Assembly: GCF_009761815.1 (NCBI RefSeq) | Contig: NZ_RWIN01000142.1 | Span: 116,958-180,957 of the forward strand | Source of the DNA: Pseudomonas sp. PB120 | Lineage (GTDB): Bacteria > Pseudomonadota > Gammaproteobacteria > Pseudomonadales > Pseudomonadaceae | Reading direction: 5' to 3' | Length of the DNA: 64,000 nucleotides | The notes under the pieces: model-generated | The model's database searches: none | Told to the model about the DNA's origin: nothing | The model's input: the letters and a program-made list of their open reading frames with translations, nothing else | In this document: piece by piece, positions 34,141 to 40,278 of the stretch | Layout of the letters: each line of letters begins with the position of its first letter | How positions within the stretch are numbered: the first letter of the stretch is position 1 | Position numbers and translations under genes: made by a program

Positions 34141-34176
34141 ATGTTGAAGTGCGTGAAATTCAATGACCCCGCATGA
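34141..34176 (+). CDS. Possible leader peptide, 11 aa
   Basis: An ATG at 34141 is preceded by a near-perfect AGGAGGTG ribosome-binding site and encodes MLKCVKFNDPA before a TGA at 34174-34176. The stop overlaps the ATG at 34173 of the isochorismatase-like frame (ATGA). This arrangement would couple translation of the next gene, whose own starts lack a good ribosome-binding site. It could also be chance. Confidence 0.35.
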   Translation: MLKCVKFNDPA

Positions 34177-34739
34177 GAAAAGTCAGCATGGAGCTAAAGA
34201 CCGACGCAGCATTGATCATCATCGACCAGCAAAAAGGCATCCTGCACCCCAGGCTGGGACGCCGGAATAATCCTCTTGCCGAGGAGCGCATCCTTGAGTT
34301 GCTTGAGTTTTGGCGCTTGACCGGGCGACCGGTGATACATGTGCAGCACCTGTCCCGTTCGCCGGACTCGGTGTTCTGGCCGCAGCAAGCAGGGGTGGAA
34401 TTTCAGGAGCGATTTCAGCCATTGGCGGGCGAGCAGTTGATCCAGAAGCAGGTGCCGGATGCGTTTTGTGCAACGGGGCTGGAGGCGAATTTGCGCGAGG
34501 CGCGGATCGAACAATTGGTGATTGTCGGCGTGGCGACGAATAACTCAGTGGAGTCCACGGCGCGAACGGCGGGGAATCTGGGGTTTGATACGTGGGTCGC
34601 GCAGGATGCGTGCTTTACCTTCGACAAGGCGGATTATTTTGGCCAGGCGCATTCAGCGGAGGAAGTGCATGCGATGTCGCTGGGGAATCTGCATGGGGAA
34701 TATGCGACCGTGGTCGATACGGTGCAGATCCTGAATTGA
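34173..34739 (+). CDS. Isochorismatase-family hydrolase with Ser at the usual Cys position
   Basis: A 188-aa (or 183-aa, from ATG 34188) alpha/beta protein of the isochorismatase/nicotinamidase superfamily. The N-terminal ALIIIDQQKGI holds the conserved Asp, and VIQKQVPDAF-type sequence (LIQKQVPDAFCATGLE) holds the Lys. The segment VIVGVATNNSVESTARTAGNLGF aligns with the G-x-x-T-x-x-C-V loop but has Ser in place of the nucleophilic Cys. It may therefore act like isochorismatases lacking Cys (PhzD type) or be a non-catalytic member. It is divergent from the GST gene, with a possible 11-aa leader immediately upstream. Confidence 0.82.
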   Translation: MRKVSMELKTDAALIIIDQQKGILHPRLGRRNNPLAEERILELLEFWRLTGRPVIHVQHLSRSPDSVFWPQQAGVEFQERFQPLAGEQLIQKQVPDAFCATGLEANLREARIEQLVIVGVATNNSVESTARTAGNLGFDTWVAQDACFTFDKADYFGQAHSAEEVHAMSLGNLHGEYATVVDTVQILN

Positions 34740-34758
34740 TGTTGGCCCTAAGGGCCTC

Positions 34759-34831
34759 ATCGCGAGCAGGCTCGCTCCCACAGTTTTTATGTCGTTCACA
34801 AAACCAGTGTGGGAGCGAGCCTGCTCGCGAT
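34759..34831. repeat. REPIN, TGTGGGAGCGAGCC variant
   Basis: ATCGCGAGCAGGCTCGCTCCCACAG and its inverse GTGTGGGAGCGAGCCTGCTCGCGAT are perfectly complementary arms. It sits between the convergent ends of the isochorismatase-like and SEC-C genes. Confidence 0.9.
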
Positions 34832-34869
34832 GGCGATTCAACAGGCGAAAAACATCTTCGCCCGAAGTA

Positions 34870-35079
34870 TCAAGCGCCGTGGCACTTCTTGAATTTCTTG
34901 CCGTTGCCGCACGGGCAAGGGTCGTTGCGACCGACGTCTTTCAGGGCGTTGCGCACCGGTTCCTGGTGGGCGTGGCCGCAGTTCGGGCCGTGGACATGGC
35001 CATGGTCGTGATCGTGATGGTCGTGATGGTCGTGATCGTGGTTGCAATCAGGGCCATGGACGTGGGGTTGCTGAGTCAT
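34870..35079 (-). CDS. Small His-rich SEC-C zinc-binding protein
   Basis: A 69-aa protein in two parts. Residues about 6-37 are a metal-binding-looking stretch of alternating His and Asp with two Cys (HGPDCNHDHDHHDHHDHDHG, then HGPNCGHAHQ). Residues about 50-69 are a SEC-C motif (RNDPCPCGNGKKFKKCHGA), the zinc-binding tail also found at the C-terminus of SecA. The role is unknown; zinc or nickel binding is inferred. The start overlaps the upstream LEA-like gene stop by 4 bp. The His/Asp tract is encoded by imperfect tandem repeats at about 34997-35043 that could vary in length. Confidence 0.85.
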   Translation of the reverse strand: MTQQPHVHGPDCNHDHDHHDHHDHDHGHVHGPNCGHAHQEPVRNALKDVGRNDPCPCGNGKKFKKCHGA

Positions 35080-35570
35080 CGGTGTTGCTCCGGAATTAAA
35101 TCGGCGGGGATTATCACGCCATTACGCGCCAGGTGCACGTAGTGCGCGATGAATAAACCGGTTTCCAGTTCACCTTCCAGACGATAGGGAATGGGCTGGT
35201 CGGGTTTTTTCAGCAGCTTCACCACATCGCGAACCTTGGGCCACAAGTTGGTGCGGATCGGCACCTTGAAATAGGCGCTGCGCTTGGGGCCCACGGTAAA
35301 CCAGTGCTCGTGCTCGCCTTCGGCCAGCAGCATGTCGCCCAAATGAATGCGGTACTCCAGGCCGCGGACGGTCAGGTCACTGTCGTTGGGGTTGTCGACG
35401 CGAAAGTGCAGCAGGAATTTTTGTTCGAGCAATTTGGCCCGGACCACTTCGACCTTGACCAGGTGCACTTCGGGTTCTGGCTCATCATCAGCGAACCAGG
35501 ACGCACAGCCGCCGAGCCCCAGGAACAGAAGCAGAGTCAACGTCTGTAAGGCGCGCCGCCGGGTGGTCAT
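35076..35570 (-). CDS. LEA type-2 (WHy domain) lipoprotein
   Basis: A 164-aa putative outer-membrane lipoprotein with lipobox LGLGGC (Cys22). The mature part is a single LEA14/WHy-type beta-sandwich: EVVRAKLLEQKFLLHFRVDNPNDSDLTVRGLEYRIHLGDMLLAEGE is the diagnostic region with the NPN motif. WHy proteins are associated with desiccation and stress tolerance, though the molecular role in bacteria is unclear. Its stop overlaps the start of the His-rich SEC-C gene, so the two are translated together. Confidence 0.83.
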   Translation of the reverse strand: MTTRRRALQTLTLLLFLGLGGCASWFADDEPEPEVHLVKVEVVRAKLLEQKFLLHFRVDNPNDSDLTVRGLEYRIHLGDMLLAEGEHEHWFTVGPKRSAYFKVPIRTNLWPKVRDVVKLLKKPDQPIPYRLEGELETGLFIAHYVHLARNGVIIPADLIPEQHR

Positions 35571-35587
35571 GGTGATACCTCTCCCTT

Positions 35588-35719
35588 GTAGCAGCTGCCG
35601 AAGGCTGCGTCCGACTGCGTAGCAGTCGCCATTCCTGCTGACTCGGTCTACCTGAAATACGTTGTTGCCTGATTTTACGACGGCTACGCAGTCGGACGCA
35701 GCCTTCGGCAGCTGCTGCA
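35588..35719. repeat. Inverted repeat pair, GCAGCTGCCGAAGGCTGCG family
   Basis: GTAGCAGCTGCCGAAGGCTGCG... at 35588 and its inverse ending ...CCTTCGGCAGCTGCTGC near 35719. Both arms contain an inner CGACTGCGTAGCAGTCG-like hairpin. This is a third REP family in the window, placed between the LEA-like gene start and the ychJ-like stop. Confidence 0.85.
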
Positions 35720-35729
35720 GGTCTTCACC

Positions 35730-36206
35730 TCAACTGCCGAAATAACCCGCACAACACTTCTTGAACTTCTGCCCGCTGGCGCACGGGCAGGCGTCGTTGC
35801 GTCCGGCCTTGAGTTGCACGGTGGGGTCGATGAAGTACCAGTGGCCGGCATTCTGTACGAACGAGGAGCGCTCGCGATGGCTGTGTTCACCGCTGCCGTC
35901 GTGCCAGCGTGCGGTAAAGGTGACAAATGCATGTTCCGGCTGACCGCCGAAGACTTCGGAGCTTTCTACCTCGAGGCCCAGCCAGGTGCTTTGCGCGCTC
36001 CAGTCGCTGATGGACTGGCGATCGAGGCCGGACTGTTGCGCGGGCAGGGTGGTCGTCACCAGGTAGTCGATCAGGCCCAGCACATAAGCGCTGTAGCGCG
36101 AACGCATCAAAGCTTCGGCGCACGGCGCCGGGTGGCCGTCGTGGTAATGGCCGCAGCAGGCGTCGAGCAGGGTGCCGCTGCCGCAAGGGCAAATGGATGT
36201 ACTCAT
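35730..36206 (-). CDS. YchJ-family protein with two SEC-C motifs
   Basis: A 158-aa protein. An N-terminal SEC-C motif (ICPCGSGTLLDACCGHYH) and a C-terminal one (NDACPCASGQKFKKCCAGYF) flank an NTF2-like YchJ core (CAEALMRSRYSAYVLGLIDYLVTTTLP). The function is unknown; zinc binding is expected. I chose ATG 36206 (MSTSICPCGSG), where family homology begins, over the longer frame to 36290. The start follows the stop of the upstream 165-aa gene by 4 bp, so the two are co-transcribed. Confidence 0.88.
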   Translation of the reverse strand: MSTSICPCGSGTLLDACCGHYHDGHPAPCAEALMRSRYSAYVLGLIDYLVTTTLPAQQSGLDRQSISDWSAQSTWLGLEVESSEVFGGQPEHAFVTFTARWHDGSGEHSHRERSSFVQNAGHWYFIDPTVQLKAGRNDACPCASGQKFKKCCAGYFGS

Positions 36207-36210
36207 GGCA

Positions 36211-36708
36211 TTACCACCAATATTTCCCGAAGTTTTCCGGATTGGCCCAGAAGCGCGAATTGAGCCAGTCGGGTACTTGTTTGTAGTCAAGCAGATCGTA
36301 GGTGAACAGCGTCAGCACTTGCTCATCGCGCTGGAAACGTTCGCTGGCTTGCAGGGCCAGGGAGAAAAAATCGGTCTCCTGCCAGCCGCTGGCCGACAGA
36401 TCCGCCAGCACCGCAATGCGACTGGCATTGAGGTTGCGGATGCCGCCCAGCAAATTCAGGCCGTCCTTCTTGGGCAAGTGTTCCAGGCAATCGACGACCA
36501 GCGCCAGGTCAAACCGCCGCGCCGCCAACTCGGCCGGCAAGGCGCCCGGCGCGGCACAAGCCACGTCGCTGTCGGGGTGCGCCAGTTTGAATGCTTCCAG
36601 CGCAGGGAACTCGCTGGCGCCAATTAGCAGCAGTCGCTCGGGAGCATAGCGGTCCAGCAAAGCGGCCAGTGCCTGCTGCGGAGTACGCGAAGAAATACCT
36701 GCAATCAT
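36211..36708 (-). CDS. Methyltransferase-like hypothetical protein (Pseudomonas family)
   Basis: A 165-aa cytosolic protein. The order of segments resembles a minimal Rossmann methyltransferase: RLLLIGASEFPALEAF (motif I-like), then RRFDLALVVDCLEHLPKKDGLNLLGGIRNL (motif IV region). Glycines of the SAM-binding loop are poorly kept, so activity is doubtful. It is the upstream partner of the YchJ-like gene, 4 bp apart. From memory, a family of this kind (DUF6231) is restricted to pseudomonads. Confidence 0.65.
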   Translation of the reverse strand: MIAGISSRTPQQALAALLDRYAPERLLLIGASEFPALEAFKLAHPDSDVACAAPGALPAELAARRFDLALVVDCLEHLPKKDGLNLLGGIRNLNASRIAVLADLSASGWQETDFFSLALQASERFQRDEQVLTLFTYDLLDYKQVPDWLNSRFWANPENFGKYWW

Positions 36709-36898
36709 CGAAGATCCTCAATCAGAACTGCCAAGACTAGCCTGCTCAAAGGTTCGGGCCTAGAGCGTCTTTGCGCAAAAAGTGGCGAACGTCCATGAAC
36801 ACGGGAAAAAACAGCAATGGCCTATTGCTGGCGGAGATTAAAGGTCGGGTCTTTACTACGTTAATCGGTTCTAAGCCGATCCTTCAGGAGAAAACTAG

Positions 36899-37594
36899 AT
36901 GAGCATAGTTCGGACAGCATTACCCTTGGTTCTGCTAACCAGTGTGTTGACTGGTTGCGCAGGTTTGCAGAAAACCGACTGGCCGACCTGTGCGGCGGTC
37001 GGCGGTGTCGTGGGCGCAGGTCTCGGTGCAACCGAGAGCTCGGCTTGGGCGGGGTATGGCGCGCTGCTCGTCGGCGGCACGGCAGCGGCCTATTGCTGGG
37101 TTCACGGTGATGGCGACGAAGACGGCGATGGCGTACCGGATAGCCGCGACAAGTGCCCTGGCACACCTCACGGCGTGAAAGTCGATGCTGACGGTTGCCC
37201 TCCACCTGTACCTGCACCAGTGGTCGAAGAGGCTGTGGTGGTCAAGGAAGAAGTCATTGTTATCCGTGATGTTCACTTCCAGTTCGACAAGGCCACGCTC
37301 ACTCCTTCGGACAAACAGGTGCTCGACAAGATTGCCACGCGCCTGAAACAGGAAGCGCCGACTGCGCAGCTGACTGTTACCGGCCACACCGACAGCGTCG
37401 GCAGCGATGCCTACAACCAGAAACTGTCGGATAAACGCGCTCACTCGGTGGTTGAGTACCTCATCCAGCAAGGCGTACCACGCAGCAGTTTCGTGTCTGT
37501 TTCCGGTGCCGGTGAAAGCCAGCCGGTGGCCGATAACAAAACCGCAGACGGTCGCGCGCAAAACCGTCGTACCGAAATCAAAATCAACCGCTAG
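36899..37594 (+). CDS. OmpA-family lipoprotein, first of tandem pair
   Basis: A 231-aa lipoprotein (lipobox SVLTGC, Cys20). A glycine-rich hydrophobic segment (about residues 30-65) follows, then a thrombospondin type-3-like calcium-binding repeat (DGDEDGDGVPDSRDKCPGTP). The C-terminal OmpA domain has the peptidoglycan-binding signature TVTGHTDSVGSDAYNQKLSDKRAHSV. It should tether the outer membrane to peptidoglycan. CAGGAG precedes the ATG. A paralogue with the same domain order lies 89 bp downstream, and both upstream regions share the 12-mer CGGGTCTTTACT. Confidence 0.9.
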   Translation: MSIVRTALPLVLLTSVLTGCAGLQKTDWPTCAAVGGVVGAGLGATESSAWAGYGALLVGGTAAAYCWVHGDGDEDGDGVPDSRDKCPGTPHGVKVDADGCPPPVPAPVVEEAVVVKEEVIVIRDVHFQFDKATLTPSDKQVLDKIATRLKQEAPTAQLTVTGHTDSVGSDAYNQKLSDKRAHSVVEYLIQQGVPRSSFVSVSGAGESQPVADNKTADGRAQNRRTEIKINR

Positions 37595-37639
37595 CCCCCT
37601 CACATCCGCGGCTTGTGCAGTCGCGGATGCGGGTCTTTA

Positions 37640-37675
37640 CTCCTGTGTAACCGGCATCGGCCGGTAACACAGGAG
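37640..37675 (+). promoter_or_regulatory. Hairpin sequestering the ribosome-binding site of the second OmpA-like gene
   Basis: CTCCTGTGTAACCGGC at 37640-37655 pairs with GCCGGTAACACAGGAG at 37660-37675 across an ATCG loop, 15 of 16 pairs. The right arm contains the AGGAG ribosome-binding site of the gene starting at 37684. There is no T-run, so a terminator is less likely. Confidence 0.7.
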
Positions 37676-37683
37676 CTTTCCCC

Positions 37684-38403
37684 ATGAGCGTTCTTTCACG
37701 GACCGTCTTGCCGGTTCTGCTGCTTGGCAGCCTGTTAACCGGTTGCGCTACTCACAGCGATGGCACTGCCCCCCTCAATCAACGAACCTGGCCGATCTGC
37801 AGCGTCATTGGCGGACTGGTCGGTGGAGGCCTGGGTGCGATCGAAAGTGGCGGTTGGGCGGCCGGCGGAGCAGCGCTCGGTATCTTGACCGGTGGCTTGA
37901 TCTGTTACGCCCAGGACGGCGACGAAGACGGCGACGGTGTTTTCGACCGACGTGACCGTTGCCCCGATACCCCCGCCAATACCCCCGTCGACCATCACGG
38001 TTGCCCGCTGCCGCAGTACCCGGCCAGCGTCAAACCGGCCGAACCGGTGCCCGAAGAAGTCATCACCCTGAGCGACGCGGGTGACGTTCTGTTTGCGTTC
38101 AACAAGTCCGACCTGACCCCGGCGGCGCAAAGCAAGCTGGACTCGCTGATGGGCAAACTGCAAAGCGCCGATGTGGTGAGCATCAAAGTGATCGGCCATA
38201 CCGACAGCGTGGGCTCGGATACCTACAACCAGACCCTTTCGGAACGCCGCGCCAGCAGCGTGGCGGCCTACCTGCTGCAACAGGGCCTGGCGCCGGGCAA
38301 ACTGACCAGTGAAGGCAAGGGCGAAAGTCAGCCCGTCGCTGACAACGACACTGAAGAGGGGCGTGCCAAAAACCGTCGCGTGGAGCTGCACATCAATCGC
38401 TGA
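37684..38403 (+). CDS. OmpA-family lipoprotein, second of tandem pair
   Basis: A 239-aa lipoprotein (lipobox GSLLTGC, Cys21) with the same layout as its neighbour: glycine-rich hydrophobic segment, calcium-binding-like DGDEDGDGVFDRRDRCPDTP, then an OmpA C-terminal domain with GHTDSVGSDTYNQTLSERRASSV. The pair clearly arose by duplication but has diverged. Its ribosome-binding site (AGGAG) is buried in the hairpin at 37640-37675, so translation may depend on temperature, on ribosome movement from the first gene, or on a helper. Confidence 0.9.
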   Translation: MSVLSRTVLPVLLLGSLLTGCATHSDGTAPLNQRTWPICSVIGGLVGGGLGAIESGGWAAGGAALGILTGGLICYAQDGDEDGDGVFDRRDRCPDTPANTPVDHHGCPLPQYPASVKPAEPVPEEVITLSDAGDVLFAFNKSDLTPAAQSKLDSLMGKLQSADVVSIKVIGHTDSVGSDTYNQTLSERRASSVAAYLLQQGLAPGKLTSEGKGESQPVADNDTEEGRAKNRRVELHINR

Positions 38404-38551
38404 GCCCCGTGATAGAGCCGTCGGACAGCCATTGATGCTGATCCGACGGCCATTCGGCGGACGTCATGAAGAATTTTCCGTTGCCCTCTGGCTTATCCCG
38501 CATGGAAGCCGTTACTGTGCGCGCAAAGAATAATTATCGACGGGGGCGCGT

Positions 38552-38830
38552 ATGAAGGTGTTTTGGTGGCTGGGGAAGCTGTTGACCCTGGTGTTCTGGC
38601 TGGTGGTGCTGACCAATCTGCTCATTCCGTTTGTCCATCCGTTGCATTTTTTGCTCAACGTGGCCGGCAGCCTGTTGGCGGCGCTTCATCTGCTTGAGGT
38701 GGTGTTCTGCAACCGCAGCCTCAAAGGTCGCGCTCACCCTTGGCTCGATCGCCTGAAGATTGTCTTTTTCGGCGTTTTTCACCTGCAAACCATCCCCGCT
38801 CCGACCGCACCTAAGGCTTCCCATGCGTAA
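38552..38830 (+). CDS. DUF1145-family membrane protein
   Basis: This small inner-membrane protein of 92 aa has three hydrophobic segments (LLTLVFWLVVLTNLLIPF, FLLNVAGSLLAALHLLEVVF and KIVFFGVFHLQTI). The pattern fits the DUF1145 family, of unknown function. Its TAA stop lies within the start region of the collagen-like gene (8-bp overlap, ATGCGTAA), so the two are translationally linked. Confidence 0.8.
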   Translation: MKVFWWLGKLLTLVFWLVVLTNLLIPFVHPLHFLLNVAGSLLAALHLLEVVFCNRSLKGRAHPWLDRLKIVFFGVFHLQTIPAPTAPKASHA

Positions 38831-39581
38831 ATTTTGTCTGCTTGCCGCACTCGTCAGCCCGTTCGCCTGCGCCCAAGTGGTGAGTGTCGAAACCAATTCC
38901 CTGATGCGCCTGCCCAACACTGCCAGCACCTTGCAACTCGAACGCCTGGAAGTGGCTGATTACGGCACGTTGCTGATTCCTTCGAACGTGACCGAGGTTA
39001 CGGTCGGCGAATTGCACCTGGGGCGTGATGCGCGGATTGCCATCGTGCCCAGCGAAAAGCCTCTGGAATTGAAGGTCAGTCGCGCCAATCTGTCCGAGGG
39101 CAGCCAGATCACCGCTCGCGGTGCGCCGGGGACTTACCTCAAGGCAGCCCGTTCGGGGCGCAATCTGAACCTGCAGATCAAGGCATTGAATGCCTCGCAG
39201 TTGATGGTCGACGCACGTGGTGGTGCGGGCGCGCCGGGTTTTGTCGGTCTTGATGGTGCCAATGGTCAGGCGCCGGGTTGCACCTGGGGCCAGGCCGGTC
39301 GCGGTGCCGATGGCAGTGACGGCAGCAACGGTCAGCCAGGTGCGGCTGGCGCGCTGGTGAGGCTGGAAGTGCCGCGTGATTATCCAGCGGAGCAGATCAA
39401 GGTGCAGGTCGCTGGTGGCGCTGGCGGCGTGGCCGGTCCTGGCGGCAAGCCGGGGGCGGGCGGCAAGGCCAAGGGTTGCTTCATCTATAAGGCCGATGGC
39501 GGCAAGAGCGGCAAGCCTGGCGCTGACGGCCAGCCAGGGCCAGCCGGTGCGGCGGGTTCGGTGACGGTTCAGCGGTTGTAA
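38823..39581 (+). CDS. Exported collagen-like protein
   Basis: This predicted secreted protein of 252 aa begins with a signal peptide (MRKFCLLAALVSPFACA). An N-terminal beta-rich part (VVSVETNSLMRLPNTASTLQLERLEVADYGTLLIP) follows. The region from about residue 130 onward is rich in Gly-X-Y steps (GGAGAPGFVGLDGANGQAPG, GKPGADGQPGPAGAAG), with two isolated Cys that may form a disulphide. The Gly-X-Y runs are interrupted, so a full triple helix is uncertain. It starts inside the DUF1145 stop. Export to the periplasm or surface is inferred. Confidence 0.78.
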   Translation: MRKFCLLAALVSPFACAQVVSVETNSLMRLPNTASTLQLERLEVADYGTLLIPSNVTEVTVGELHLGRDARIAIVPSEKPLELKVSRANLSEGSQITARGAPGTYLKAARSGRNLNLQIKALNASQLMVDARGGAGAPGFVGLDGANGQAPGCTWGQAGRGADGSDGSNGQPGAAGALVRLEVPRDYPAEQIKVQVAGGAGGVAGPGGKPGAGGKAKGCFIYKADGGKSGKPGADGQPGPAGAAGSVTVQRL

Positions 39582-39595
39582 GGATCACCAGAAAA

Positions 39596-39703
39596 CCTGT
39601 GGCGAGGGAGCTTGCTCCCGCTCGGCTGCGCAGCAGTCGTACTTCCGGAATCTGCGGTTTGGGGCCGCTGTGCGACCCAGCGGGAGCAAGCTCCCTCGCC
39701 ACA
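39596..39703. repeat. Inverted repeat, TGTGGCGAGGGAG family
   Basis: CCTGTGGCGAGGGAGCTTGCTCCCGCT at one end and AGCGGGAGCAAGCTCCCTCGCCACA at the other, the same family as 33231-33367. It lies between the convergent ends of the collagen-like and CopD-like genes. Confidence 0.88.
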
Positions 39704-39714
39704 AGTGTTCATTT

Positions 39715-40179
39715 CTAAAACATCGGTCGCGCCGCAGCAATCGCCACCAACACCAGCCCGATCAGCAAATTGATCCCCACCAACTTGCGAATTTTCCCCA
39801 GCACCGCAGCCCCCGCCGGCCAATCCTGGGCCGCCACCGCCGTGCGCAGTTCCGGCAACAGCAACGCCTGAATCCGGATAAACAGCGCGGTCATCACCAC
39901 GTACAACCCCATCATCACCTGTACGTACCGCGGCGCCGCTTCAAAGCCGGCGAACTGCAAATGAATCATGCCCACTCCGCTGACCGGCAACAGCACCACC
40001 GCCACCCAGACCCAGCGGAAAAAACCTTGAAACACTTCTACCCACAGCTTCAAGCGGGCCGGGCCTTCAAGGGCCTTCATGGCGGCGGGACGCAGCACCA
40101 TCCAGGCGAAAAACATGCCGCCGACCCACACCAGGGCGGACAGGACATGCAGGGTGTAAACGATGCCAAAAGGTGTCAT
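39715..40179 (-). CDS. CopD-family integral membrane protein
   Basis: A 154-aa inner-membrane protein with four predicted helices. YTLHVLSALVWVGGMFFAWMVLRP has the conserved His-Trp pattern of the CopD/HemJ-like superfamily, and FFRWVWVAVVLLPVSGVGMI follows. Family members take part in copper uptake or haem-related redox, but a specific role cannot be read here. It is transcribed divergently from dinG, with the putative LexA box of dinG in between. Confidence 0.75.
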   Translation of the reverse strand: MTPFGIVYTLHVLSALVWVGGMFFAWMVLRPAAMKALEGPARLKLWVEVFQGFFRWVWVAVVLLPVSGVGMIHLQFAGFEAAPRYVQVMMGLYVVMTALFIRIQALLLPELRTAVAAQDWPAGAAVLGKIRKLVGINLLIGLVLVAIAAARPMF

Positions 40180-40238
40180 TGGGGTACTCCGTTCTGCGCG
40201 GGATTAATTAGCGGGGTATGATAGCGGCCGAATCGAAC

Positions 40239-40258
40239 CACTGAAAATTTATCCAGCG
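40239..40258 (+). promoter_or_regulatory. Putative LexA box of dinG
   Basis: CACTGAAAATTTATCCAGCG contains CTG-N10-CAG with an AT-rich spacer and ends 20 bp before the dinG ATG. The P. aeruginosa dinG homologue is recalled as LexA-controlled. Confidence 0.7.
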
Positions 40259-40278
40259 TTTTTAGCGCCCGACAATCC

